Source: Sphingomonas soli NBRC 100801 (lineage in GTDB: Bacteria > Pseudomonadota > Alphaproteobacteria > Sphingomonadales > Sphingomonadaceae). From it: a DNA stretch of 37,795 nt. This document shows positions 7,455 to 16,122 of this stretch, one piece after another. A program made the position numbers and the translations under genes. The first letter of the stretch is position 1. Every line of letters starts with the position of its first letter. The notes under the pieces were generated by a model. It ran no database searches. It saw only the letters and a program-made list of their open reading frames with translations, and was not told the origin of the DNA. The stretch covers positions 1-37,795 of the forward strand of contig NZ_BCTZ01000021.1 of assembly GCF_001591025.1 (NCBI RefSeq), written 5' to 3'.

Positions 7455-8935
7455 ACGAAACCCTCGCCTTGATCCCCGAACCGTTGCCTGCCCTGCCGTA
7501 CAGCTTCGCGCGGCGTAATGGCGTGCTACTGCGCGCCGGGGCAGATGGGCCTGAATGCGTCCACCGCGCGGGCGTTGCGCTCGATGCATTGCTCGAAGTC
7601 CAGCGCATCGCTCCGGACGCCGCCTTTATTGCGCTGGCGGACGAAGCCTTCGATGCAGCGCTCAGCACCGCTTATGGCGGCGCGGGCGCGGCGGCTGATA
7701 TCGACATGGGCGAACTCGATCTGGCCGCGCTGGCCGATAGTGCTGCTGCCGTCGACGATCTTCTCGACACCCGCGACGATGCGCCCGTCATCCGCCTGAT
7801 CAACGCGCTTCTCCTCGAAGCTGTGAAGGAAGGCGCATCCGACGTGCATATCGAGACGCAGGAAAAGCGCCTCGTCGTGCGGTACCGCATCGATGGTGTC
7901 TTGCGCGACCGGATCGAGCCGCCGCGCGCGCTTGCGCCCTTGCTGGTCAGCCGCATCAAGGTGATGGCCAAGCTCGATATCGCCGAGCGTCGCGTGCCGC
8001 AGGACGGTCGCGTGACGCTCCGGATCGGCGGGCATGACGTCGATGCGCGCGTCTCGACGATCCCGACCCAGCATGGGGAACGCGTGGTGATGCGCCTGCT
8101 GGAGAAGGGCTCGCTTCGTCTTGACCTTGAGGCACTGGGCATGAGCGACCGCGACCGCCAGGTCTTCCATGCTCTGCTTGAGCGTCCGCACGGCATGCTT
8201 CTTGTCACCGGGCCCACCGGATCGGGCAAGACGACCACACTCTATGCCGCGCTCAACACGCTGAATGACCGCAAGCGCAATATCATGACGGTGGAAGATC
8301 CCATCGAATATGAACTTGCCGGGATCGGCCAGACCCAGGTCAATCCGCGTACAGATCTGACCTTCGCGCGCGGCCTCCGGGCGATCCTGCGCCAGGACCC
8401 CGACGTCATCATGGTTGGCGAGATCCGCGATCAGGAGACTGCACAAGTGGCGGTCCGCTCGTCGATGACCGGCCATTTCGTCCTTTCGACGTTGCATACC
8501 AACAGTGCGGTCGGATCGGTCACGCGGCTGATCGACATGGGGGTCGAGCGCTACCTTCTCGCGCCGATGGTCGTCGGGCTTGTCGCGCAGCGGCTGGTGC
8601 GCAAGCTTTGCCCCACGTGCCGGCAGGAGGATATAGCCTCCGATGCAGATGCAGTTCTGCTTGGGGGCGCCATCGCGGCAGGCGACGCCGTCTGGCGCGC
8701 GCGCGGCTGCGCCGAGTGCCATCATGACGGCTATCGCGGCCGAGCAGGGCTTTACGAAGTCGTCGCGGTCGATGAACAATTTCAGAAGCTGATCCATGAC
8801 GGGGCCTCTGAGGCCGAACTGGAAAGCCATGCGCGTAAGCATAGCCCCGGCCTCCTCCAGGATGGGGTGGCGAAGATTCGCGCCGGGCTGACCACGGTTG
8901 ACGAGGTCGCCCGGGTCGTCCGTGATGAAGCCTGA
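7451..8935 (+). CDS. gspE: T2SS assembly ATPase GspE
   Basis: A 494-aa hexameric ATPase that drives pseudopilus assembly from the cytoplasm. The N-terminal GspL-binding region is short. Then come 'GASDVHIE' and 'VRYRIDGVL' of the N2 domain, Walker A GPTGSGKTT (Lys about 260), the Asp-box/Walker B stretch 'LRQDPDVIMVGEIRD', and the His-box 'STLHTNSA'. A four-cysteine zinc site CPTC...CAEC sits at about 387/390/420/423. All catalytic elements are intact. Its stop overlaps the gspF start (TGATG). Confidence 0.97.
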   Translation: MNETLALIPEPLPALPYSFARRNGVLLRAGADGPECVHRAGVALDALLEVQRIAPDAAFIALADEAFDAALSTAYGGAGAAADIDMGELDLAALADSAAAVDDLLDTRDDAPVIRLINALLLEAVKEGASDVHIETQEKRLVVRYRIDGVLRDRIEPPRALAPLLVSRIKVMAKLDIAERRVPQDGRVTLRIGGHDVDARVSTIPTQHGERVVMRLLEKGSLRLDLEALGMSDRDRQVFHALLERPHGMLLVTGPTGSGKTTTLYAALNTLNDRKRNIMTVEDPIEYELAGIGQTQVNPRTDLTFARGLRAILRQDPDVIMVGEIRDQETAQVAVRSSMTGHFVLSTLHTNSAVGSVTRLIDMGVERYLLAPMVVGLVAQRLVRKLCPTCRQEDIASDADAVLLGGAIAAGDAVWRARGCAECHHDGYRGRAGLYEVVAVDEQFQKLIHDGASEAELESHARKHSPGLLQDGVAKIRAGLTTVDEVARVVRDEA

Positions 8936-10152
8936 TGCCCGCTTATTCCTATAGCGCGGCTGACAAGGCCGGTGGTTCGAGAAAGGGCGTGATCGAAGCG
9001 CCGTCCCCGGGTGCCGCACGCTCGGCGCTTCGCGATCAGGGCCTGTTGCCCCTTTCGGTCGAACTTGCCGGAGAGCGCGGCAAGGGCTTTTCGCTCCCCA
9101 GCTTCCGCCGCGGAGCGCTCTCGGCCAAGGCGCTGGCCACGATCACTCGCCAGATCGCCACGCTTGTCGGTTCGGATATTTCAATTGAGGAAGCGCTGCG
9201 TCTCGTCGCCCTTCAGTCCGAACAAGCGTCTGTCAGCGCCTTGCTGCTGGCGGTGCGCGCAAGCATCCTTGACGGGCGCAGCTTCGCAGCTGCTCTGGCG
9301 GCGCAGCCCCGGGCGTTCCCTGAATTCTATCGGGCCTCGGTCGCCGCTGGCGAAGCGTCGGGAAAATTGCCGGACGTGCTCAATCACCTCGCCGAATTCG
9401 TCGAGAACCGGCAGGCGAATGGCCAGAAGCTCCAGCTCGCCTTGCTCTATCCCGCGCTCCTCGCAGTCGTTTCGATCGGGATGATGGCGCTGCTGATGGT
9501 TTATGTTGTGCCCGATATCGTGCGAGTGTTCATTTCGCGCGGGGCCGATCTGCCGCTGCTCACGCGCATGCTGATCGCGATCAGCTGGTTCGTGCAGAGC
9601 TACGGCCTGTACGTGCTGGTCCTGCTCGCGGCACTGGGCCTACTCCTTCTGCGTTGGGCCAGGGTGCCGGCGAACCGGTTGCGGATGGATCGCTTCTTTT
9701 CCGAGCGCCGCCCGTTTCGCCGCTTCAGCCGGCAATTGAGCGCCGCGCGGTTCGCCGGCAGCCTGGCGACGCTGGTTGGCAGCGCCGTGCCGTTGGTGGA
9801 GGCGCTGCACGCGGCAGCAGCGGTCACGCCCAATCGGTGGGTTCGGGAAAAGGCCGTGGGCGTTGCGACGCGCGTCCGCGAAGGCGTGAGCCTGCGCGCC
9901 GCCATGCAGGAGGCGGGCGTTTTCCCGACGATGCTCGTCGCGATCGTCGCCTCGGGCGAATCCTCGGGGAAGCTTGCCCCCGCGCTCAGCCGCGCCGCGA
10001 CCGAGCTGGAGCGCGAGCTGGATGCCCTTGTCTCCGCGCTGGTTGCCCTCGCCGAGCCTTTGGTGTTGCTGGTGATGGGCGGGCTGGTGCTGATGATGGT
10101 CCTCGCGATCCTGCTGCCCATCATCAACCTCAACAATCTTGTGACGCTTTAA
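8935..10152 (+). CDS. gspF: T2SS inner-membrane platform protein GspF
   Basis: A 405-aa polytopic platform protein. The N-terminus 'YSYSAADKAGG...KGVIEA' and two repeated cytoplasmic GspF domains (about 70-190 and 270-390, with 'SGKLPDVLNHLAEFVE' and 'SGKLAPALSRAATELE') match the family. Membrane helices lie at about 168-192, 222-243 and 373-398. Start ATG 8935 overlaps the gspE stop. It ends four bases before the converging gspN. Confidence 0.95.
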   Translation: MPAYSYSAADKAGGSRKGVIEAPSPGAARSALRDQGLLPLSVELAGERGKGFSLPSFRRGALSAKALATITRQIATLVGSDISIEEALRLVALQSEQASVSALLLAVRASILDGRSFAAALAAQPRAFPEFYRASVAAGEASGKLPDVLNHLAEFVENRQANGQKLQLALLYPALLAVVSIGMMALLMVYVVPDIVRVFISRGADLPLLTRMLIAISWFVQSYGLYVLVLLAALGLLLLRWARVPANRLRMDRFFSERRPFRRFSRQLSAARFAGSLATLVGSAVPLVEALHAAAAVTPNRWVREKAVGVATRVREGVSLRAAMQEAGVFPTMLVAIVASGESSGKLAPALSRAATELERELDALVSALVALAEPLVLLVMGGLVLMMVLAILLPIINLNNLVTL

Positions 10153-10156
10153 GCCG

Positions 10157-10864
10157 TCACATCTGGCCCTTGATGCGAACGCCGGCGGGAAGGCCGGTGA
10201 AGGGCAGGGTCGCAGAGCCATCGGGGGTCAGCCCGATGTCCAGCGTGCCGTCTTCGGCCAGCGTGGCATCCATCAATAGCTTGCGGCGCTGGGTCATCGG
10301 CGCGAGCCGGATCCGGCTGCCATTGCCGATATGCTCGGCTGTGAGGATCAGGGCGGGCACCGCGCTGGCCGGGCCCCTGGCCTTGGGGCGGCAGGCGCCG
10401 GGATCGCTGGCAAGCGTGCCATCAATCACCTGGCTCCCGCCTCCGATCGCGACGCGCTTCAACTCCACCTGCATCGCCATGTCGCAAGTGAAGGGGAGGC
10501 CGGGCTGGAGCGCGCGCAGCAGGCTGGCATTTGCCGAGCCGCTGACATTGTCGAGCACCGTCCGCCCGCCCGGATGGATCAGTATCCTGCCCGTCAGATC
10601 GGTATCCGGCCCGCTGCCCTTGAAATCGGCGGCAAAGGCGAGGCTGGTCAGCGAACGCAGCGGGGCCATCCGCCACTCTATCCTGGTTCCGCCTGCCACG
10701 CCGAACTCGCCATTCCACACCGTACCCGTCACGCCTGTGCGCCATGGCGCGCTTTTCACGATCACGCTGGCAGGCATGGTCGCCAGTATGGCCAGCACAT
10801 AGGCGGCTATGCCCAGCACCACGAAAACGATAATACGGCGCCGTGCCCAAGTTCCTCGAATCAT
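10157..10864 (-). CDS. gspN: T2SS protein GspN
   Basis: A 235-aa protein with an N-terminal membrane anchor (about 11-30) and a long beta-rich periplasmic region ('GVTGTVWNGEFGVAGG', 'WRMAPLRSL'). The 'G-W-GxG' style with a C-terminal 'GxL...' repeat fits GspN, an accessory T2SS subunit of unclear role. ATG 10864 is taken; the frame reaches 10921, but deeper into the divergent gene. Even so the two starts overlap by 22 bp. It is the only gsp gene inverted inside the plus-strand block and converges with gspF with a 4-bp gap. Confidence 0.8.
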   Translation of the reverse strand: MIRGTWARRRIIVFVVLGIAAYVLAILATMPASVIVKSAPWRTGVTGTVWNGEFGVAGGTRIEWRMAPLRSLTSLAFAADFKGSGPDTDLTGRILIHPGGRTVLDNVSGSANASLLRALQPGLPFTCDMAMQVELKRVAIGGGSQVIDGTLASDPGACRPKARGPASAVPALILTAEHIGNGSRIRLAPMTQRRKLLMDATLAEDGTLDIGLTPDGSATLPFTGLPAGVRIKGQM

Positions 10865-11874
10865 CGCTGGCTCGCCGAGAATTGCTGTCAGGGCTGGCCG
10901 CATCGGTCGCGCTTCCTTCATTAACTCTTGCAGCAGAGAAAGCGGACAAGCGTCCGATCGCTCTGCTCCTGCCGCTCACGGGGCCGCGAGCGCGATTGGC
11001 GTCTAGCATGCGCCAGGCTGCCTTGCTCGCGGAAAACAGCCAGTTCGTGATCAGTTTCGATACCGGCGGCACCGCTGCCGGGGCTGCGGCTGCCGCTGCC
11101 AAGGCGCTCAAGGCGAAGGCAGCCATGATCCTGGGACCGCTCACCGCGGAGGAAGTGCCTGCCGTCTCCTCGACTGTCGCTGGCCGCGTGCCCGTCGTCT
11201 CGTTCAGTAACGATTCGGTGCTTCGTGCACCAAACACGTGGATATTCGGGATCACCGCCAGCCAGGTGACCTCTGCGATCCTGCGTTACGCGCGATCTCG
11301 CGGGGTGCGGTCGGTCGCGGTGATTGATGATGGCACGGCGTGGAGCGCCGCCGCGCTCCTCGCCGCCGGGCGGATGGAGAGCGAACTGGGAATCTCGATC
11401 CACGTGATGCCCCACGATCAGCCGCTTGCCGACCCGGCGCCGGATGCCGTGCTCCTGCCGGGCAGCGGTGAGGCGATGCTCACGGCAGCGCGGCGGATCA
11501 AGGGAAGCGGGGTGCAGTTGCTGGCCACACTGCAAGGCCTGGATCATCGACCTCAGGCGCTTGAGGCGCTGGACGGTGCGTGGATCGCGAGCCCCGATCC
11601 GGGCGCTTTCGGCACGTTCGCTGCGGAGTTCGAGGCACGCAACGGTGGCGCGGCTGGGGCCATCACCGCGCTTGCTTATGACGCCGCCGGGATAGCCAAC
11701 GCGCTTCGCAAGGCGGGCAAGCTGGGCAGCGAGGGGCTGCTCGATAACAAAGGATTCAACTGTGTGACCGGCCCGGTTCGCTTCCGCACCGATGGCTCGG
11801 TCGCGCGCGACTTCGCAATCCTGGTGGCGCGGGGGCAGGGCTATGAACCGGCGGCGGTGAGCTCGGGTTCGTGA
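10843..11874 (+). CDS. Tat-type exported periplasmic-binding-like protein (LpoA/LivK-like)
   Basis: A 343-aa protein starting at GTG 10843. The N-terminus has a twin-arginine-like signal (SLARRELLSGLAAS, hydrophobic core, then 'LTLAAE'). The body has a type I periplasmic-binding fold: 'IALLLPLTGPRARLASSMRQAALLA', 'MILGPLTAEEVPAVSS', 'VPVVSFSNDS', 'RSVAVIDDG', 'ALAYDAAGIANAL'. Relatives are branched-chain amino-acid binding proteins and the penicillin-binding-protein activator LpoA. No ABC transporter genes are near. It overlaps gspJ by four bases, so it is made with the minor pseudopilins. A role in peptidoglycan opening or in T2SS substrate handling is speculation. Upstream it overlaps the gspN start. 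Confidence 0.75.
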   Translation: MPKFLESSLARRELLSGLAASVALPSLTLAAEKADKRPIALLLPLTGPRARLASSMRQAALLAENSQFVISFDTGGTAAGAAAAAAKALKAKAAMILGPLTAEEVPAVSSTVAGRVPVVSFSNDSVLRAPNTWIFGITASQVTSAILRYARSRGVRSVAVIDDGTAWSAAALLAAGRMESELGISIHVMPHDQPLADPAPDAVLLPGSGEAMLTAARRIKGSGVQLLATLQGLDHRPQALEALDGAWIASPDPGAFGTFAAEFEARNGGAAGAITALAYDAAGIANALRKAGKLGSEGLLDNKGFNCVTGPVRFRTDGSVARDFAILVARGQGYEPAAVSSGS

Positions 11875-12413
11875 GCCAGCGCCGCGGGGAGGCGGGGTTC
11901 ACGCTTCTCGAGCTGATGATCTCCCTGGGCTTGTTCGCGCTAATCGCGGTGGCGGGGCTGGCGCTCGTCGACGGCATCATCAAGGTGCAGAACCGCACCG
12001 AGGGGCGCTCGGATCGGCTCGCCGATCTCCAGCGCGCGATGATCGTGATCTCCACCGATCTCGATCAGATAGCCCCTGGGACAATGTCCGGCGCGGGGCA
12101 GGACCTTTCGTTCAGCCGCGCCGCGCCTGCGGTCGGCGGCGTTGCCGTGCCCGTTCGCTACTCGATCGCGAATGGCAATCTCGTCCGGCAGATCGGCCCG
12201 CAGCCGCAGGAGGTGCTGACCGGCATCGCGACCCTGCGCTGGCGCTTCTGGGACGGGGTCTGGGTGAACACCTGGCCGGTGGACGACAAGACTCGCGAGC
12301 GCTGGCCCCGCGCGGTGGAGGTCGAGATGGCTGTGGCGGGCCCCGGCGGCGCGCCCGGCACGCTTCGGCGGGTGGTCACCCTGCCAGCCCGGGCCTTGGA
12401 GCAAGGCAAGTGA
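11871..12413 (+). CDS. gspJ: Minor pseudopilin GspJ
   Basis: A 180-aa pseudopilin. GTG 11871 overlaps the previous stop (GTGA). The leader MSQRRGEAG is cut before 'FTLLELMISLGLFALIAVAG', with Glu at +5. 'LQRAMIVISTDLDQIAPG' and the beta-rich C-terminus are typical of GspJ. It builds the pseudopilus tip with GspI and GspK, and is followed directly by gspK with another GTGA overlap. Confidence 0.92.
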   Translation: MSQRRGEAGFTLLELMISLGLFALIAVAGLALVDGIIKVQNRTEGRSDRLADLQRAMIVISTDLDQIAPGTMSGAGQDLSFSRAAPAVGGVAVPVRYSIANGNLVRQIGPQPQEVLTGIATLRWRFWDGVWVNTWPVDDKTRERWPRAVEVEMAVAGPGGAPGTLRRVVTLPARALEQGK

Positions 12414-13276
12414 CCGGATGCGAGCGCGAAGAGGGAATGATCCTCGTCAACGTGCTGATGTTCGTCGCGATCGCGGCGGGGCTCGTGCTGCTGATGATAA
12501 ACCGTGAGGAATTAGCACTCGACCGGGGTCTGCGCACGCGCGAGGCCGCGCGCGCGCTCGCGGTGGTGCGCGGAGGCGAGCTTTCTGCGCTGGTCGCCCT
12601 GCGCCGCGATGCCGAGATCGCGCCTGAGGCAGACCATGCCGCCGAGCCTTGGGGCAAGCTTTCCGAACGAAACGCTCCGATCGAGGGCGGCAGCTTCTCG
12701 CTGGCGATCGCGGATGCCGAAGGCCGCTTCAACATCAATGCCCTTCGCCAGGGGGAGGCATCGGCGGTCGTGATGTTCCAGAATATCGGCACAGAAGCAG
12801 GGCTTTCGCCGGAACAGATCCTGGCTGCCGCTGAATATGTCCGCCGCGAGGGGCCGATTACCGATCTGCGGCCATTGCGGCTGGCCGGGATCGATCCGGA
12901 AATCGTCAGCCGGCTCGAACGGCTGGTCACCGCGCTGCCGGGCACGACGACGATCAACCTGAACGCCGCGGATCAGCAAATGCTCGCCATCCTCCTCCAC
13001 AACCCGCTTGCCGCTGCACGGCTGGCCGAAGTGCGGGCGCAGCGTGGCTATCTGACGATCAAGGATCTGTCCGATCAGCAGCTCACCATGCCCTGGGGCG
13101 CTTCGTTCCGTTCGAACAGTTTCTGGGTGCGCACCCGTGCGACGATCGGCGGCACCAGTCAGCAGGGTGCGACTCTGATCCAGCGGCGTTCCGGCGCGGA
13201 TGGAAAGGTTGAGGTGGTGCCGGTAGAGCGTTGGCGCGGCGCCGCCGTCCCTCCGGGAGCGCCCGACCTGCGCTGA
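12410..13276 (+). CDS. gspK: Minor pseudopilin GspK
   Basis: A 288-aa tip pseudopilin, the largest of the set as usual for GspK. The leader MTGCEREEG is followed by 'MILVNVLMFVAIAAG'. The mature +5 position is Asn, not Glu; lack of Glu5 is known for GspK and marks it as the terminal cap. 'SFSLAIADAEGRFNINAL' and the helical insertion domain 'LNAADQQMLAILL' are diagnostic. It starts at GTG 12410, overlapping the gspJ stop. Confidence 0.93.
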   Translation: MTGCEREEGMILVNVLMFVAIAAGLVLLMINREELALDRGLRTREAARALAVVRGGELSALVALRRDAEIAPEADHAAEPWGKLSERNAPIEGGSFSLAIADAEGRFNINALRQGEASAVVMFQNIGTEAGLSPEQILAAAEYVRREGPITDLRPLRLAGIDPEIVSRLERLVTALPGTTTINLNAADQQMLAILLHNPLAAARLAEVRAQRGYLTIKDLSDQQLTMPWGASFRSNSFWVRTRATIGGTSQQGATLIQRRSGADGKVEVVPVERWRGAAVPPGAPDLR

Positions 13277-13294
13277 ACAGGCGCGGACGGAGCG

Positions 13295-14617
13295 CTACAG
13301 CAATATCCGGAACAGCGCGCCCCCGCCGGGCGCATCCGTGACGCCGATCGCCCCGCCATGCGCGACTACGATCTGGCGCGCGAGGTTCAGCCCCACGCCG
13401 GTTCCCGTTGCGCGCGTGGTGAAGAAGGGGAGGAACACGTCCTGGCGCAGTTGTTCGGGAACGCCGGGACCATGATCTTCCACCTCGATCGCAACGCCCT
13501 CCGGTGTGGCGAGTAGCCGCAGGACGAGGCGCGGCGATTCGGTTTCTGCCATCGCTTGCGCCGCGTTGTGCATCAAATTGATCAGCACCTGGGCGAGCAG
13601 ATCGGGATCGGCATCGAGGACAAGCGCCGGGGGCTCGATCTTCACCTCCAGCGGGATCACGGGCGCTTCCGCGGCAAAGATGCGGGCGAGCTCGTCCGCC
13701 CAGGGCGCGGCGGTAAAGCGCTGGCGCTTGATCTCGGGCGTGCGGGCGACTTCGCGATAGGCCTCGATAAAATGGCCCAAGCCCTTGGCACGCCTGGCCA
13801 GCGTCGTCACCGCGGCGCGCGCATCGCCGATGCGCGGATCGGCGGCAAGGTCGGGGTCGGCGAGGAGATCTGCGGCTGTCGCCGCGAGCGACGTAACCGG
13901 TGTCAGCGAATTCAGTATCTCATGCGTCAGCACGCGGACGAGATCGGTTTGCGCCGCCATCTCGGCGGCGTCGAGCGTGCCCTGGATCGGCTGGAGCCCA
14001 AGCGCCCGGGTGCGCTGGCCGAGCCGCTCGAGCGCCGCAGTGCGGACCAGCACGCGCTGCGAGCGGCCGCCCAGGTTCAGCAGCAGCAATTCCTCGCCCG
14101 GTTTGCTGTCTGCGAGTCGGCGGGCGAACGTCGCGCCATAATGCGCGAAGTCCTCGGGGCGAGCGCCTTGTTCGCCCTTGAAGAGCCGCCGGGCCGCCTT
14201 GTTGGCAAGCGTCACCCGATCGTCTGCGTCCACCGTGAGCACCGCGACGGGGATGTCGTCGACCAGCGCGTCCAGATAGCGCAGTTCCCCCGCTGCGCGG
14301 TCCTGCTCCGCGCGGAAGCGGCCAAGCACATCGTTCAGCGACGCCGCCAGCTCGCCAAATCCGGCGCCGCCCTTTCCGTCGAACCGTACAGCGGTGTCCC
14401 CGAACTTCACTGCTTCGAGGAAGCGGGCGAGCGTTCGGTTGGTTCGCGTCACGTGGCGCCACAATCCGGCGAACATGGCGACCGCCAGCACCATCGAGAC
14501 GAGACGCGCAGCGCCCAGGCCCGGCGTGGCAAAGGCCGCCACGCAGGCCAGCAGCGCAACGCCCAGCAGCGCGATCCAGGCGGTCAGCCCGATGGTAAAG
14601 CGCTGGTCAAAGCCCAT
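13295..14617 (-). CDS. NtrY-like sensor histidine kinase
   Basis: A 440-aa membrane kinase. ATG 14617 overlaps the regulator stop by 11 bp; the frame upstream to 14665 would overlap more. Two adjacent membrane helices (about 8-30 and 35-53) leave almost no periplasmic loop, suggesting a membrane or cytoplasmic signal. A HAMP-like stretch, then a PAS domain (about 112-200, 'LDALVDDIPVAVLTVDADDRV'), precede the H-box 'LTHEILNSLTPVTSL' (His232). The N-box 'INLMHNAAQAM', G1 'VEDHGPGVP', F-box 'FLPFFTTR' and G2 'GTGVGLNLAR' are intact. It is made with the sigma-54 activator at 14607-15992 and is its evident partner. Confidence 0.9.
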   Translation of the reverse strand: MGFDQRFTIGLTAWIALLGVALLACVAAFATPGLGAARLVSMVLAVAMFAGLWRHVTRTNRTLARFLEAVKFGDTAVRFDGKGGAGFGELAASLNDVLGRFRAEQDRAAGELRYLDALVDDIPVAVLTVDADDRVTLANKAARRLFKGEQGARPEDFAHYGATFARRLADSKPGEELLLLNLGGRSQRVLVRTAALERLGQRTRALGLQPIQGTLDAAEMAAQTDLVRVLTHEILNSLTPVTSLAATAADLLADPDLAADPRIGDARAAVTTLARRAKGLGHFIEAYREVARTPEIKRQRFTAAPWADELARIFAAEAPVIPLEVKIEPPALVLDADPDLLAQVLINLMHNAAQAMAETESPRLVLRLLATPEGVAIEVEDHGPGVPEQLRQDVFLPFFTTRATGTGVGLNLARQIVVAHGGAIGVTDAPGGGALFRILL

Positions 14618-15992
14618 GCTTTTCCATTCGCCGGTAAAGCGCCGCGCGCGAGAGCCCCAGTTCATTGGCCGCGAGTGAGATGTTGTAGCCGTGCTTCTTC
14701 AGCGCCTCTTCCACAAGCCGCCGCTCGACACGCTCCAGGTTCAGATCGTCGCCCGCACCGGGCGCGACCACGGCACCGGGCGCGATACGGGGTGCGGTGG
14801 GCGAAAGCGCGAAATCGTCGGGCTGGAGTTCGCCGTCGCGCGCAAGGATCACCGCGCGCTCCAGCGCGTGGCGCAATGCGCGGACGTTGCCTGGCCAATC
14901 GTGGCGAAGTAGGGCCGCGCGTGCTGCCGCGCCCAGGACGGGCACCTCGCGGCCATAGCGTCGCGCATAATGGTCCAGGTAATGATCGATAAGCTGGGGC
15001 AGGTCTTCTGGGCGATCACGCAACGGGGGTAGATCGATCTCCACCGTGTTCAGGCGAAACAGCAAATCCTGCCGGAAATGATTCTCGTCGCGAAGTTTTT
15101 CGGTCGGCAAATTGGTCGCCGCGATGACGCGGATGTCGATCGGTATCGGCTTGTTGGCACCGACGGGGGTGATCTGCCGTTGTTCCAGCGCAGTCAGCAA
15201 TTTTGGCTGTAAGCGCAAGGGAAGGTTGCCAATTTCGTCTAGAAACAGCGTCCCGCCATCGGCTGCTTGTAGCCGCCCCACGCGATCCGTGCGCGCGTCC
15301 GTGAACGCACCTTTGACGTGGCCGAAAAGCTCGCTGTCGATCAAATCCTCGGAGATCGCGCCTAGATCCACCGTGAGCATGACCTTGTCCGCGCGGAGCG
15401 ACTGGCGGTGCAGCTCGCGGGCGACGAGTTCCTTTCCGGTTCCGTTCTCGCCCAGCACCAGCACGTTGGCGTCGGTTGGCGCGGCGCGCGAGATCAGCGA
15501 ATGCACGCGGGTCATCACCGGGGATGTGCCCAGCAGCGGCGACCCGGCGGGCGCCGCAGCGGCCGCGGCGGGGGCTATGGTCATCGCGCGACGCGAACGG
15601 CGCAGCGATGCGGCATTGCGCACGGTGGCGAGCAGGCGCTCGTTCGACCAGGGCTTGGATACGAAATCGGTCGCGCCGCGCTTCATCGCCGCAACGGCGA
15701 CCTGCACCCCGGCATGCGCGGTGATCATTACCACCACCATTTCCGGATCGATCGCGAGGAACTTGTCGAGCCATGCCAGACCTTCCGCCGCGTCGGTTGC
15801 GCCGCGTGCGAAATTGGCGTCGAGCAGCACCGTGTCGGGCGGGCGCGCCGAGATCGCAGGAAGCGCTTCCTCGGGTGTATTCGCGATCGCCACGTCCTTG
15901 AACAGGCGGCGCAGCAGCAGCCGCGACGCCATCAGGATATCGTCGTCGTCATCGATGATGACGCAAAAGTCGAACTGAGGTCCCTCACCCAT
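14607..15992 (-). CDS. NtrC-family sigma-54 response regulator (GAFTDA variant)
   Basis: A 461-aa activator. The frame opens at TTG 16031, but a minus-strand sigma-54-like promoter sits at 16031-16047, so ATG 15992 is preferred. The receiver has the acidic cluster 'IIDDDDD' and phosphoacceptor Asp58 ('TVLLDANF'). The AAA+ domain has Walker A GENGTGKE, the sigma-54 loop GAFTDA in place of GAFTGA, and Walker B 'GGTLFLDEIGN'. 'RHDWPGNVRALRHALERAVIL' and the Fis-type helix-turn-helix 'NISLAANELGLSRAALYRR' close it. GAFTDA is, as I recall, normal in the clade paired with MacB-type exporters. It should drive the exporter operon at 16448 and probably itself. Confidence 0.92.
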   Translation of the reverse strand: MGEGPQFDFCVIIDDDDDILMASRLLLRRLFKDVAIANTPEEALPAISARPPDTVLLDANFARGATDAAEGLAWLDKFLAIDPEMVVVMITAHAGVQVAVAAMKRGATDFVSKPWSNERLLATVRNAASLRRSRRAMTIAPAAAAAAPAGSPLLGTSPVMTRVHSLISRAAPTDANVLVLGENGTGKELVARELHRQSLRADKVMLTVDLGAISEDLIDSELFGHVKGAFTDARTDRVGRLQAADGGTLFLDEIGNLPLRLQPKLLTALEQRQITPVGANKPIPIDIRVIAATNLPTEKLRDENHFRQDLLFRLNTVEIDLPPLRDRPEDLPQLIDHYLDHYARRYGREVPVLGAAARAALLRHDWPGNVRALRHALERAVILARDGELQPDDFALSPTAPRIAPGAVVAPGAGDDLNLERVERRLVEEALKKHGYNISLAANELGLSRAALYRRMEKHGL

Positions 15993-15993
15993 A

Positions 15994-16030
15994 TGCCCAT
16001 TCCCGTACAGCGACTGTGCGGAATCGGACA
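15994..16030. promoter_or_regulatory. Candidate enhancer site(s) for the sigma-54 regulator
   Basis: TGTGCGGAATCGGACA at 16015-16030 matches 13 of 16 bases of the site at 16294-16309 and is partly palindromic (TGTnCG...CGnACA). A weaker relative, TGCCCATTCCCGTACA, lies 21 bp away at 15994-16009. The strong copy is centred about 99 bp upstream of the start predicted for the promoter at 16095, a usual NtrC-family enhancer distance. It also sits at the start point predicted for the minus-strand promoter, so it could act as an autoregulatory site. Confidence 0.5.
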
Positions 16031-16047
16031 ATCAATTTGCGTGCCAA
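16031..16047 (-). promoter_or_regulatory. Sigma-54-like promoter toward the response regulator
   Basis: The minus strand reads TTGGCACG-CAAA-TTGAT. The -24 element is a perfect consensus. The -12 element has GA where GC is near-invariant, so activity is less sure. GG and the -12 pair are 10 bp apart, as required. The predicted start is near 16020, upstream of ATG 15992. Confidence 0.45.
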
Positions 16048-16094
16048 GCGTGGGCCCCACGCAAAAATGGTCCGTCCCCCCGGGCGGACCTGAA

Positions 16095-16111
16095 TTGGCA
16101 CGGCTCCTGCT
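16095..16111 (+). promoter_or_regulatory. Sigma-54 promoter 1 toward the exporter
   Basis: TTGGCACG-GCTC-CTGCT: the -24 element is a perfect consensus, the -12 GC is present at exact 10-bp spacing, and one mismatch (CTGC for TTGC) remains. The predicted start, about 12 bp after the -12 C, is near 16122. That is at or next to the ATG of the small ORF at 16123, implying a leaderless message. Confidence 0.6.
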
Positions 16112-16122
16112 TTTTCTGACGC

